Shown: in pieces, positions 32,801-42,793 of the stretch
Numbering within the stretch: position 1 is the first letter of the stretch
Layout of the letters: every line of letters begins with the position of its first letter
Assembly (NCBI GenBank): GCA_900617975.1
Contig: UZAE01012301.1
Location: forward strand, 1 to 47,151
Origin: Rodentolepis nana
Lineage: Eukaryota > Platyhelminthes > Cestoda > Cyclophyllidea > Hymenolepididae
Reading direction: 5' to 3'
Length of the DNA: 47,151 bases
The notes under the pieces: generated by a model
Told to the model about the DNA's origin: nothing
The model's database searches: none
Seen by the model: the letters and a program-made list of their open reading frames with translations, nothing else
Position numbers and translations under genes: made by a program

Positions 32801-35299
32801 ACTTACTGCGGAATTACAGCGATGAGTCATACGATATGCGTCGTTAGCTCAGCGTTCAGAAGCACGTGTTCAGCATTTAATTGCCTGCGTCCGGTAATTT
32901 GCACGACCTAGTTTATATTTCAAAATGAGATTTTCCCATTAGGGAGGCTTTAAGAGGAGGCTGTTTCTCTGTGCACTCCTCTACGCACAATCTGCAAGTT
33001 TGGTCACTAAACGGTATGTTAAGCTCTAGCTAATAAAAATATTGCTAGCAGAACTCGTTTTCGCTGCCGAGGGAACTCGATGACAGTACTTTTCTATCCT
33101 TCATGAGTTCTCATAATCCCTGCCACAATGAACTAATGATTACTCTTTTGAATTGTCTAGTCAAACTAGACTCCTGTAATTTACTTGCTTTTATTTCCGT
33201 TGCAGTTCGAAACCAAAACCATAGCAAGTACGACAGTTTTGTCTGTGTAATTCTGAGCCACGGTTGCGAAGGTATGGTCTTTGCTTCAGACGGGACCATC
33301 AACGTGGATCGTCTGATTTCCTATTTCCGCTCAGATCGATGCCCAACTCTTGCCGGCAAACCCAAGATGTTCTTCATTCAGGTAAGCGCGAATCTCCTTT
33401 TTCTTCTTTGTTGTTAATTGATTTACTTGACTTCCATTTACCGCGCTGACAGCACCTAACAATTAATTCTTTGTACTTGCGTTTGCTCATCTTTTACTCA
33501 GTGTTATAGTTTAAGGTCTGCAGCATTCTTAACAACTCGGTCAGTAGGTAGAAATATGATTGGTGACATTGGTGAAGGTCCTGAGCAGCTTTCACGGTAT
33601 TCAATGGTCGAAGTTCTTTCTTCAAAAATTTGTTAGAATGCCCCCCCCCCCCCCCCCCCCCCTCCCCCCCTATTAAGCCACTGGATACGCAAACAGCCAC
33701 CCAATGTACCCCGAAATCATAATTCTGAATACGTCTATTCTAGTAAGGCACAAACAAGTCTGTGTTTCACATAAAAGGGAGTGTCTAGTATACAGTCCTT
33801 GACCTAAATGTATGACAGAGTATACAATTCTTATCAACAAACATTATTTATTTATTTATATCAAATGGCAGGCTTTATGATAGTTATCATTGGTCCTTTT
33901 GTTGACTTCGGGCCTCACTGAGGGGAAGGAACATCAAAGTGAGAAAATGTCGGGAGGAGGGGGGGGGGGCGGAAGAGTGTTTCAAGGTTGTAGAAGAGAC
34001 AGATAGACAGACACAAAGGCAGAGAAGTGAGAAGCACATGCGTGTTTATAGACTTTGCCATATGAGTTTATGTTGCCCAGAGTGCACTATGTGCACTTAT
34101 CAACAAACCATAATGAGTGATATTTAGACCTCTACTGACGTGTCGTCCTGGGTCTTGTCAGCCATGATTATACAAGTGGCTACGTAAAGGTATCGCAACT
34201 TAAACCCCACCTCGTTCTCTTTATGTTAAAACTGTAAGCTTTCCAATGTAATATAAAACAATCTGAAGACGAAAATGAAATGAAGGAGGCAGGACCCCGC
34301 TCCCCACTCCTAACTAAAATCAGCCAATAGGCATTGATTGCCTTAGTCATAAATTTACTGCAATTCGGATTATAAATCATGAAATTTGAATATTGGAATG
34401 TGGGCGGCTCTCTATTTGGGCAAAAATTACAAGACGCAGCAAGTTGATTCGATGTCTCGAAGTTGTTTTTTGGACCTTTTTGATGCCCTCGTCTTTGTTG
34501 TCTTTGTCTGTTATGACGGTTTCTTACCGGTATAAAATCTGTCATTCTTTTATATTACTGGGGGAATGGTAGTAGTCGTGTAATCATAAAATTTGAACTA
34601 TCAAGTTTTTTATGGAGTTTGGGTGTTTTGTGTCTGTGACCGTCTGTCTGGTACATTTGCCGCCTGATTTACATCAAATTGTTTGCGTAAATAATACAAC
34701 CAGTTTAATGAGGAAAGGCTTCACTTTTAAATTTTAAAATACAATTTTGTGGGGTGCAGAATTTGTCATTTTCCAGACGTCTCCTTCAGACAATCAAGAT
34801 CTCCTGAAAAAAGTGTCGTTGTATAGCCCCCTTCTTTTCAATCCTATTAATTTGTGCACAGGCTTGCCGTGGGAGTAAATTCGACAGAGGATTTGCCTTT
34901 TCCACAGATGCCAGTTCAGAAGGAATGTTGATTACAAAAATGCCCATTGAAGCCGATGTCTTCGTTGCCAATTCAACTTTCCCTGGTAAGTACCTTCACG
35001 TATATAAATCCCCCCCCCTCCTACTTGCAAATATTTAAGCAGCCATGTATTGTTTTTTGGTAGGTTATTATGCCTGGCGTAATTCCCATACTGGCAGTTG
35101 GTTCATTCAGGAGCTTTGCAAAGTGATCAAAGCCGATCAGGATCTTGGAAAATCACATGATGTGGCCGCTTTGTTAACTGTGGTCGCACGTAAAGTTGCG
35201 ATACTGTATGAATCCAACACCGGGCAAGCGGACTCTCACGCGTCAAAGCAGATGGTCAGCGTAACTTCAACCCTCACCCGCAAAGCCTACCTATTTTAA
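26816..35299 (+). CDS. Executioner-type caspase (caspase-3/7-like)
   Basis: A cytosolic cysteine protease cleaving after Asp in apoptosis. Nine exons: 26816-26886, 27000-27068, 27951-27962, 29801-29917, 30253-30306, 30406-30767, 33206-33381, 34862-34985, 35064-35299; 406 aa in frame. Residues 1 to about 135 are a Ser/Pro/Thr-rich prodomain with no CARD or DED. The p20 region starts near VDSWRYIAES and has GVCLLINQRDF and RRDGTDIDADVVERTF. The catalytic His is in SHG (about H247) and the catalytic Cys in QACRG (about C289). After the linker (a possible cleavage Asp in FSTDAS) the p10 part has MPIEADVFVANSTFPGYYAW and RNSHTGSWFIQELCKVI, with the S1/S2-pocket residues expected for caspase-3/7. 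The catalytic half is secure. The prodomain exons rest on matching phase-2 borders, and two donors are weak (GTAGTC at 29918 and GTTGGT at 30768). Introns are large and carry SINE copies E and F. Confidence 0.88.
27069..27950. other. Caspase intron 2
   Basis: T-rich intron on the coding strand between prodomain exons. No other feature seen. Confidence 0.5.
27951..27962 (+). other. 12-nt microexon of the caspase prodomain
   Basis: GTTTGGACTTCG is bordered by an ideal acceptor (TACCTTCCAG) and donor (GTAAGT). It is exactly four codons and keeps phase 2 on both sides, so it can be included or skipped without a frameshift. Confidence 0.6.
27963..29800. other. Caspase intron 3
   Basis: About 1.8 kb, AT-rich. 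A purine stretch GAGAGGGGAGGGGGTGAGGG lies near 28221. No coding signal or repeat copy recognised. Confidence 0.5.
30061..30083. repeat. (TG)n(TA)n microsatellite
   Basis: TGTGTGTG followed by TATATATATATATAT in caspase intron 4. Confidence 0.85.
30956..31242 (-). mobile_element. SINE copy E, head-truncated, with 9-bp TSD
   Basis: The left side is the AT-rich tail (TAATTTGTTTATATCAAATG), then AGCCCTCTAGGTGACTTCAGG, a G13 run, and TGACATACATTGGGGTGATG. It stops at TGAATATACGTT, before the CCCAGGGTGCACC head block. GCATGTATT occurs at 30947-30955 and again at 31243-31251, immediately outside both ends. The missing part is the 5' side of the element, as expected for incomplete reverse transcription. 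It is antisense to the caspase gene. Confidence 0.9.
32838..32908 (+). repeat. tRNA-like segment, degenerate
   Basis: Seventy-one bases bounded by complementary GTCGT and ACGAC, with an A-box-like TTAGCTCAGCGTTCAGAAGC. No good B-box (GCGTCCGGTAATTTG) and a poor anticodon arm, so not a functional tRNA. It is possibly a relic of a tRNA-derived SINE. Confidence 0.3.
33382..34861. other. Caspase intron 7
   Basis: The intron separates Gln from the Ala-Cys of the QACRG active-site motif. It carries a C-run (33640-33669) and SINE copy F. Confidence 0.6.
33843..34095 (-). mobile_element. SINE copy F, internally deleted, with 13-bp TSD
   Basis: The tail side reads TATTTATTTATATCAAATGG, then GTTGACTTCGGGCCTCACTG and a G-rich run. 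The segment after GAAGTGAGAAGCAC jumps to ATAGACTTTGCCATATGAG, so about 90 bp of the middle are lost. The head ends early at GTGCACTATGTGCA. CTTATCAACAAAC flanks both sides (33830-33842 and 34096-34108). It is antisense to the caspase gene. Confidence 0.9.
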
Positions 35300-35356
35300 T
35301 CTTGATTAGCTTCTTGTTTTATTCCCCCCCCCNCCCCCACCACCACCACCACCCCC

Positions 35357-35362
35357 AATAAA
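35357..35362 (+). promoter_or_regulatory. Poly(A) signal of the caspase gene
   Basis: AATAAA lies 58 bases after the caspase stop, following a C-rich and (CAC)n stretch (one N at 35333). Confidence 0.55.
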
Positions 35363-35904
35363 TGTGCCTGGCTTGCCTATTTAAAATCATCTCTGTTTGA
35401 CTTTGCATTTCATATCTGGCATATTGACATCAAATCCCCGGTTATATCACCCCTCCCCACCTCCCCACCATTTTTTTCGTGCTACAGCTAGTCAATTATA
35501 TTGCTTTTCATGCAAAATTATAATCAGTGGCCAACTTAGTCCTTTTACTTAACAATTTATTAAATTGCAGGAAAGGTTGGGATAATGGTAGGGTAGCTAT
35601 CCGATTTTCAATAAAATTTTTATAATCTATTATCGGTATCACTTGTATTAGCAACTGTTAGTTAATCTGATTGGCTCTTAGACTAAAACTGGCCTGAAAG
35701 ATTTTCCTGGGTTTGCGCACTAGAATTCGATCATATTTTTCCCCATTTCTATCCTGGACTCTGAGAAGTTGAGGATCTATAACAATTGGCAGCATGTGAG
35801 GGCATATCTTTCGACTTTGCGAAGATTTTCCACATATTTGGGAGTTTATTTGCAATTTTCATCTTTTGGCATCTATCCGCTCGATGTTGTATAATCTCAG
35901 ACAA

Positions 35905-36212
35905 TTTATTTATTTATATCAAATGGTAGGCGTTGTGAAATTATCATTAGCCCTTTAGTTGACTTCAGGCCTCACAGAGGAGGAGGAACATCAAAGTGAA
36001 ACAAGTCGAGAGGGAGAGGGGGGACAGAACAGAGTTTCAAAAATGTAAGAGAGACAGAAAAGTGGGAAAAGGTGAGGTGAGTACTGTGTAATCATTCGAA
36101 TATGACATACAATACAGTTAATAGACAGTTAATACAGTTAATAGACTTTTTTGCCGTATGAGTATACGTTGCCCAGGGAGCACCACGTGGAGGTAAGTCT
36201 ATCGCACACCCC
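35905..36212 (-). mobile_element. SINE copy G, full length, with 15-bp TSD
   Basis: The best-preserved insertion: TATAATCTCAGACAA stands directly before it (35890-35904) and directly after it (36213-36227). The tail side reads TTTATTTATTTATATCAAAT and the head side CCACGTGGAGGTAAGTC then GCACACCCC. A small duplication of ACAGTTAATAGAC is present near 36113-36145. On the element's own strand the tail reads (AAATA)n. Confidence 0.95.
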
Positions 36213-36740
36213 TATAATCTCAGACAAAATCACATTTTTCCTCAGGTTTTACCTCCAGGTTCCGATCTTATAGGTACAAGACGATCTTAAATTGAAAAGA
36301 CCTGCGTGTCGAGTAGGTGTTAGAGCCCATAGAATTGTCGTCTGTTCAGGCTTATTAGACCACGGCTATTGATCTTGTTTAGGTTATCCCAACACATTAA
36401 TATCCATCTGGTATCAGAATTTCTGCTACCAATTCGTCTCTTAAATTCCAATTCCCATTAATTAAGGAGTGGAAAGATACCACATGGACTGTCCGGACTG
36501 GGCTTGAATCAATTAGTCATAATACTACCTCAGTAGGGAGTCTATGAGTGCGCGTATTGCCAAATGTAACAGCAAATATCTAAGGCTTTTTAATTAAGCA
36601 TCCAAATTCACAGTATCCAAACCGGTCAACCTAGTCAATGAGCACACGCAATCATAGTAGTTGCTTTAAAAGTAATGTTTAAATTAGTCTTTGTACACGA
36701 GCACTGCAGTCTTTTGACTAGTTTCTACCTTCCCAAGAAG

Positions 36741-37058
36741 GGGTGTGCGATAGACTTACCTCTACGTGGTGCATCCTGGGCAACGTATAATCATACGGCA
36801 AAAAAGTCTATTAACCGGCAGTTGACTCCTGACTTCAAGCTACAATGGCCCCACTCTATGTCATATTCTACCACTTCCACAGTACTCATCTTACCTTTTC
36901 TCTCCCTTTGTGTCTGTCTCTTTTGCATCTTCGAAGCACTCTTCCGTTCCCCCCCCCCTCTTGACTTTTTTCTCTTTGTTGTACCTTCCCCTCTGTGAAG
37001 CCTGGAGTCAGCTAAAGGGCTAATGATGACTAAAATAACGCATGCCATTTAATGTAAA
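36741..37058 (+). mobile_element. SINE copy H, full length, with TSD of up to 15 bp
   Basis: TACCTTCCCAAGAAG occurs at 36726-36740 and 37059-37073; two or three edge bases may belong to the element. Head GGGTGTGCGATAGACTTACC, CGTATAATCATACGGC, C9 run, tail CATGCCATTTAATGTAAATA. Confidence 0.95.
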
Positions 37059-37672
37059 TACCTTCCCAAGAAGTGAAATAATATTCTGCGCAATAAAGAA
37101 GTGGCTAATTAATGAAAATCGATACACAATAATGACAGCTTTGTTCATAAATTAATGAAATCGATGATCTATAAAACAACGCTGTCATCTGAATAATAGA
37201 ACCATATTAGTAATAATTAATGAAAGTCGCAAATAACTGATGAAATTCAATAAAATTCGCTAATTATAGAGCTTAGTCATTAAAACAGTTAAGGGTTTGT
37301 CGGCTGGAAAGTTTCTATGCTCGGGTGTTAGACACAGATATTATGTGAGACGGGTCAGAAACATCCCTACCCAAGGAATTTTCGACCTTCACGAAGAGAG
37401 TTAGTCTATTTATTACACCAAGTGGTGGTGCTTAGAGAGAGTCAATGAATAATTTAGTGAGACTATGAAGAAAAACGAGTTGATTGGGCAGTTATACGAG
37501 AAGGAGATTCTCTTTGTACTGATATGGAAGTGACGGAAAATTCAAGCGACAACTTCTATCCTAGCGCCACAAATTCCTCTCTCCATAAGTTGGTGACTAC
37601 TTTCATGCGAATTCCAGCCTCTGAGGTTTAGTGAATAATACTCACATCATTCCGTAACTCTGCTTTTTTAGA

Positions 37673-37995
37673 AGGGGTACGCAATAGACTTGTCTCCACG
37701 ATGTGCACCCTGGGAGACGTATACTCCTAGGAAAAAGTCTACAAATCGGTAGTAGACTTCACACTTTAAACTACCAAGACCCCACTGTATGTCATATTTG
37801 ACCACTTTCACGGTACTTACTTCGCCTTTTTTTCTCTTCCTTTGTACCTGTCTCTCTTGATTCTGTCAGTCACTCTTCAGTTCCCCCCCCCCCCCCCCCG
37901 CCCCCAACCTCGACTTTATGCGAATTTGATGTTCCTCCCCTCTGTGAAGCTCGAAGTCAACTAGAGGGCTAATGATAACTATCATAATGTCTAGC
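37673..37995 (+). mobile_element. SINE copy I, older
   Basis: Head AGGGGTACGCAATAGACTTG, then GATGTGCACCCTGGGAGACG, a C-run of about 16-18 at 37884-37901, and tail-side GAGGGCTAATGATAACTATC. It has many substitutions and no recognisable TSD, so it is probably an older insertion. Confidence 0.88.
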
Positions 37996-39386
37996 ACTTG
38001 TTACCAAAATATGATTTATAGAAAGTGTACAATTTTTAAGATTATACTTCTTTCAAATTGCAAATTGTTTTAAGATCCAAAACGTTTGCCAAATAAAAGT
38101 AAAAAACAATTTATTTAAATATTTCCTGCTTAAATTGTCCAAGAAAAGCTGAGGGTTCAGTCCATACCACGAATTTCAACTCATGACAAAAATATCGTCG
38201 AGTCGGACACAGACATAAGCCAGTCGTAGAAAACACCGACAGATTTGTTGATTTATCAATGATTGCATAACCCCAAGAAAAAGATACCCATTTGATGGAA
38301 ACTAAAGAGGAATATCACCTATTTTGACCTGAAATTGCTCGTTCGCCACCACCGACATGTAGCGCCAAACAACTCGGCCTTTTAGAGTTGCTCTTCACTC
38401 CTTAGAAGTAACAAATAAATTTAATTCCATTGAAAATTGTGGTTACTAATCAATTAGTTTAAATGTGCCTACAGTACAGTGCTGGTAAATAATATAAAAA
38501 GCATACACATACTCGTGGAACTTGGTTACAGACGAATAACTTAAAAATTTATTGCTTCTGAGGAAAATAAATTTTAGACGACATGTTGTATTAGACAGAA
38601 TTAATCTCCGAGGGAGATTTTGTTTCGCCCATTCTTGGTTTCCTCTATGCTTATCGGCCCAACACCAAACTTTGCACCATTTCATTCTCTCTACCAAGTG
38701 CCTTCAATCAATTATTACTGACTGCGCATTTGCCACAGTGATGCAACCCCTCAAATCGTAGATTTTCACGCATTCGTCTGGACGCCAGCACAAAATTCTG
38801 CATTAACTGGTATGATGGTATACGAATGCTGAGTGGGATGAAGTTCATAGGCCTAAAACATACTTTATACAACCATGAACAATGCGCCCACTAGGTTTTG
38901 CCAGACTACGGTTAGTCGAGACTAGGAGAGAAAAGACCGAAACGCTATAATTCCATGGCACCTCACTAACCCTACAGAAACTGATCTTATGACCAATAGT
39001 TGTGTTCACATGGAAGATGCCTAGAAAGTCACACCTGGGGGGGGGGTCTTGCAAGCCACGAGTAGGCCTACAACCTTACTGACCAAAGGGAATCAAGCAG
39101 ACTGTTATGCAAAGTGGACAAATTGGGAAGCTGAACCACAGGGTGGAAAAGTGGCAATTGAGTAGATCAGACCATATACTCAGTTTCATCGTTCTTATCC
39201 CTCACGTTCATCGGACCTTTCATGTATAATTGCCTTATTTACAGGATTAAGGTAAGTGGGACTATTCAGCAAATTGAAAATCCTCCAGCTTCAGTAAATG
39301 TAGACAGAAACGCTTTCATTTTACACTCCAAAAAAGGTACAAGTTACGAGAATAAAACCAAATAAGAAGATTATTTACACTCATTT

Positions 39387-41206
39387 CTACAGAGCACTAA
39401 TATTGTGATGGCGTTGACTTTCACCGTAGAATTCCACAACATTGGTCTTTCTGAGCGGAATTGCTCGAAGTGTTTGTGAAGTACACGACTCAATCTACAA
39501 TGGAAATAATTTTACTCATTGATACACGTATAAATAAGGGGAAAAAATCATACCCTCAGAGCAACATAGTCTCCAATTTGTATTTCAGATGAATCTGGAA
39601 GAAATTTCGGGAAAATCGCCTTAACACCTCCATCAACACGACCTGCCAACTCAGAAGCCGATCTTTTACTAACCGATTCAACAAGAGCGAGCTGGGTTGT
39701 ACCAATCAAGCCCCTATTAAATTGATAAGCAGACGTCCGCAAAGCATGTTTCAGCTCCTCATGTCTGGTAGATTTAATTTCTTGGGGAATGTCATCCACC
39801 AATCGATGAAAAGCACGAGTTTTCTACAAATCAATATGAATTTAGTTTTTAAACCAATCATCCAAAACGTCAAAGCTCAACTCGATATGTAATTTAGAAA
39901 AATCATTTCTTACGCTTCTGAGACTAAATGGAAAGCAAAATCCATAGGCATAGGAAACATGATTAATCAACGAAAGGGTCTGATAATGATCTTCGTCAGT
40001 TTCACCGCAAAATCCAGCAATAAAGTCCGATGAAATGGCAATGTCTAGGAAGACATTCGTGAAATCAATGTCATTTCAACTAACTTGGGATTATAGATTT
40101 TGCTTGTTCAACCAACTCCAAGTAGGCTTCTCGCGTATAACCCCTTCGCATTCTTTCAAGAACCACAGAACTACCTGATTGAGCAGGTAGATGCAACTGC
40201 GAGCAAATATTTGGTCTTTCTGCAATCAACTGAAGGACATTAGTGTTGAAATCTTTTGGATGAGGAGATGTAAACCTGATTCGCATATTCGGATCTACTG
40301 AACTAGCAGCATCAAGAAGATTGATAAACCGATAACCACCAACTTTTTGTCGATAAATTGTTTTGAATCCTGGAGCGAGAGTATCGATAGTGCAATCGAT
40401 AGGATCAACTCCTGCTGAGATGTCTCGATAGCTGTTTACATTCTGACCGAGCAGAGTTATTTCCTTAACTCCTTCTGAGGACAATTGTTGAATCTCATCA
40501 ATGATGGATTTCAATGGCCGACTTCGTTCGCGTCCACGAACAAAAGGAACTATACAGAAGGAACACATATTATCACAGCCTCTCATAACTGAAATAAAAG
40601 CTGAGGGACCCATATGACGAATTGGCTTGATGTCTGCATAGGTCTCTTCAAGTGACAAAGCAAGTGAGGCTCCCTTAATTCCCCTTTCATGAACATCCTC
40701 GATTAAAAGAGGAAGATCTCGATAAGCATCAGGTCCACAGACGAAATCTGCAGACACCTCTCGGTCTTGAATAAATCGACCTTCAATGAGTTTCTCTTTT
40801 AGTCTCTCAGCCATACAACCGAGAATACCAATGCGTAAATCCGGGTGATCTTTCTTACGGGGTGTTGAACGCAAATATCTCATTCGACGCCAGATTTTCT
40901 CTTCCGCACCTTCACGCACAGCGCATGTAAGAAGAAGTACTGTATCAGCCTTGAAATTAAACATTTATGAAGATATGGATGACGTACATCACGAAAATCA
41001 GAGACCTTCTTGAAACGGGCATTTTGGAGAATGGAATGAGCAACCTCAGAATCGCTAAAATTCATCTGACAACCGTAGGCCTCCATATAAAATGTACCGC
41101 GGATTGAGTCATTGGAGATTTTAGACGAGGAATCGCTCAAATATCTTGCGAAACCCGTAAATGAACGTTTATAATTGAATTTGGGAAGGAAGAATCGCGA
41201 ACGCAT
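39387..41206 (-). CDS. CDK5RAP1: CDK5RAP1, tRNA 2-methylthio-N6-isopentenyladenosine methylthiotransferase
   Basis: A radical-SAM MiaB-family enzyme that adds the methylthio group to i6A37 of tRNAs reading UNN codons, mainly mitochondrial. Five exons on the minus strand: 41206-40988, 40949-40085, 40044-39914, 39823-39554, 39494-39387; 530 aa. The N-terminus is basic and Ser-rich ([16 protein letters not shown]), fitting a mitochondrial presequence. The UPF0004 domain has the three auxiliary-cluster cysteines C46 (YGCQMN), C82 (TCAVRE) and C118 (GCMAERL). The radical-SAM cluster CDNMCSFC is C198, C202, C205. Further family motifs are [43 protein letters not shown] and [18 protein letters not shown]-terminal TRAM domain ([18 protein letters not shown] to GDYVAL) closes the protein. 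All key residues are present. The first intron is only 38 bp. The upstream TTG in the same frame is not used as start because ATG follows at once. Confidence 0.95.
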
Positions 41207-41793
41207 CAATGGTATCTGGTACAGTTTGATCTAAGATCAAAATTAAATACCACACGTTTACAATAAATAATAAAGTAAATTAACAGAACAAACGTGACAA
41301 AACGCACATGTAATAGCAATACATTTGCTAAATATATTTACAAGGTCAAAAGTGCTTAGTTTGTAACTAAAAACAATAATAGAAAAATTGACATATATTA
41401 CATATAACTACTGCCTGTTCTCAAAAATATAATGTTAATTTACTATCTACAAATTAATATTATTTTAAATAAAAATAACTAATAAAAGCTCTGAAAAATT
41501 ATTTAGGCTTTATCGCAAAAATATTTTGTCCTCATATTGAATTGCGAAATTATCGATGATTTTGTTTAAATAGGTCTAATAGGTCTTATTGAAGCGATCC
41601 ATTCGTCGTGCGTTTAGCCTCTAGGTGTCTTGGTACTTCTCGCCTTCTTGTTGTCTTAAGCTCTTTTTGCTCCATTTAATAAAATGTGAAATAAAAATTG
41701 TTCCATTAGGTTTTATTTATTAATTTTTTTATAAAAACGCTAGGTAGTTGCTTTAATTATTGTTTATAGCCATTCATTTCTTTAGCTGTTTAG
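41207..41793. promoter_or_regulatory. Head-to-head 5' region of CDK5RAP1 and IDI
   Basis: 587 bp of very AT-rich DNA between the two start codons. No TATA box can be singled out. TTTAGCTGTTTAG just before the IDI ATG could serve as a trans-splice acceptor (the final AG abuts the ATG). Confidence 0.45.
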
Positions 41794-42627
41794 ATGAGCA
41801 CCCTAATCTCTTCTTTTCGGAAATTATTTCCCTTTATCCCTGAAACCTGTCAAAGGTCAATAAAAATACGTAGATTGTCCACCGTATCACAACAAAACTG
41901 CCAAGTTCAATATGACTTCATGGCAAATGATAATTGCATCGTTGTGGATAATCGTGACAATGCTCTCTCGGTTGCAACCAAAAGTGAATGTCATTTTAAG
42001 GAAGGTCTTCTTCATCGTGCGTTTAGTTTATTCATCTTTCGTCAAATTCCAAATAGCTTGGACCTTGAACTTTTAATGCAACAACGGTCTTCCTCAAAGC
42101 TGACTTTTCCGTCACTTTGGACTAATACATGTTGCAGTCATCCATGCATGAATTATACGGGAGAAGCAGAAGAACGCGATGCAATTGGAGTTCGACGTGC
42201 TGCTCAACGAAAAGCTGAGCATGAACTTGGTATTGATTCATCAAGGCAACTCCTCTTAGAAAATATTCATTTTCTAACTCGAATTAAGTATTCCTCTCCT
42301 AATGAACCAGTCAAGAACGATTGGTGTGAACGTGAAGTCGATTATCTCCTTGTTAGCGTTCTCCCTGCCAGTGTTAATTCTGATCTCTCTACCTTTTTAA
42401 ATGTAAATTCAAATGAGGTGGCTGGAACGGAATGGGCTCGAGAGGATTCGATTAACACGACATTTGTCAATAATTCTCGTATATACACTCCTTGGTTCCG
42501 TAAAATTATTCGAATGGGCCTCCTTCACAGAATCTTCAATTGGGCTGGTGCCAAAGCCACCAATAGTGAAGCTTTCACTTCTTTGGATAAAGTCTTTGAT
42601 CGCTCTACTATTCTTGAATGTGACTGA
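41794..42627 (+). CDS. IDI1: Isopentenyl-diphosphate delta-isomerase
   Basis: Catalyses IPP to DMAPP interconversion, feeding prenylation, dolichol and ubiquinone synthesis. A single uninterrupted frame of 277 aa. The Nudix-type IDI core begins near HFKEGLLHRAFSLFIF (about 67-82), followed by LWTNTCCSHP holding the catalytic Cys (C113 or C114; the second is an adjacent Cys) and the metal-binding His. GVRRAAQRKAEHELGI and EREVDYLLVSVLP supply the Nudix-helix and metal-binding Glu residues. The C-terminus (EWARED, FTPW-like YTPWFRKII) matches animal IDI1. The first 40 or so residues are basic and Ser/Arg-rich and may be an organelle presequence. No C-terminal peroxisome signal is visible (ends LECD). 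It is the only complete gene in the window without introns. It is closely followed by TAF10. Confidence 0.94.
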   Translation: MSTLISSFRKLFPFIPETCQRSIKIRRLSTVSQQNCQVQYDFMANDNCIVVDNRDNALSVATKSECHFKEGLLHRAFSLFIFRQIPNSLDLELLMQQRSSSKLTFPSLWTNTCCSHPCMNYTGEAEERDAIGVRRAAQRKAEHELGIDSSRQLLLENIHFLTRIKYSSPNEPVKNDWCEREVDYLLVSVLPASVNSDLSTFLNVNSNEVAGTEWAREDSINTTFVNNSRIYTPWFRKIIRMGLLHRIFNWAGAKATNSEAFTSLDKVFDRSTILECD

Positions 42628-42780
42628 TCTGCCAACTCTTTTCTAACAATCTGTTTTGCTTTCATAAGCTAATGTGCAATTTTTTGTATGAACAAAGCTA
42701 CTATTTTCTATTGAGGCTTTTTGTTTTCTATGTGCTTGCATATAATTTGAGGTCGAATTTTATTATATATGTATTAAATT

Positions 42781-42793
42781 CTTGTTTCAGAAG
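42781..42793 (+). promoter_or_regulatory. 3' splice site immediately before TAF10, candidate trans-splice acceptor
   Basis: CTTGTTTCAG followed by AAG and the TAF10 ATG, preceded by a T-rich tract. No upstream cis exon for TAF10 is evident within the 163 bases to the IDI stop. The acceptor therefore either joins an untranslated exon lying in or before IDI, or accepts a spliced leader. Confidence 0.5.

Larger units (their letters stand above)
30768..33205. other. Caspase intron 6
   Basis: A 2.4-kb intron with SINE copy E, a tRNA-like segment, a C-rich run at 32023-32052 and a GA/G-rich run at 32234-32276. No exon supported. Confidence 0.6.
35363..39386. other. Convergent intergenic region with three SINE copies
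   Basis: Spacer between the 3' ends of the caspase and CDK5RAP1 genes. It holds SINE copies G, H and I. From 38000 to 39386 I see nothing coding; the frame at 38446-38697 (minus) shows no known domain. A G10 run is at about 39038-39047. Confidence 0.6.

Noticed and set aside
35658..35855. Minus-strand 65-codon frame downstream of the caspase gene
   Set aside because: No recognisable motif and no splice partner.
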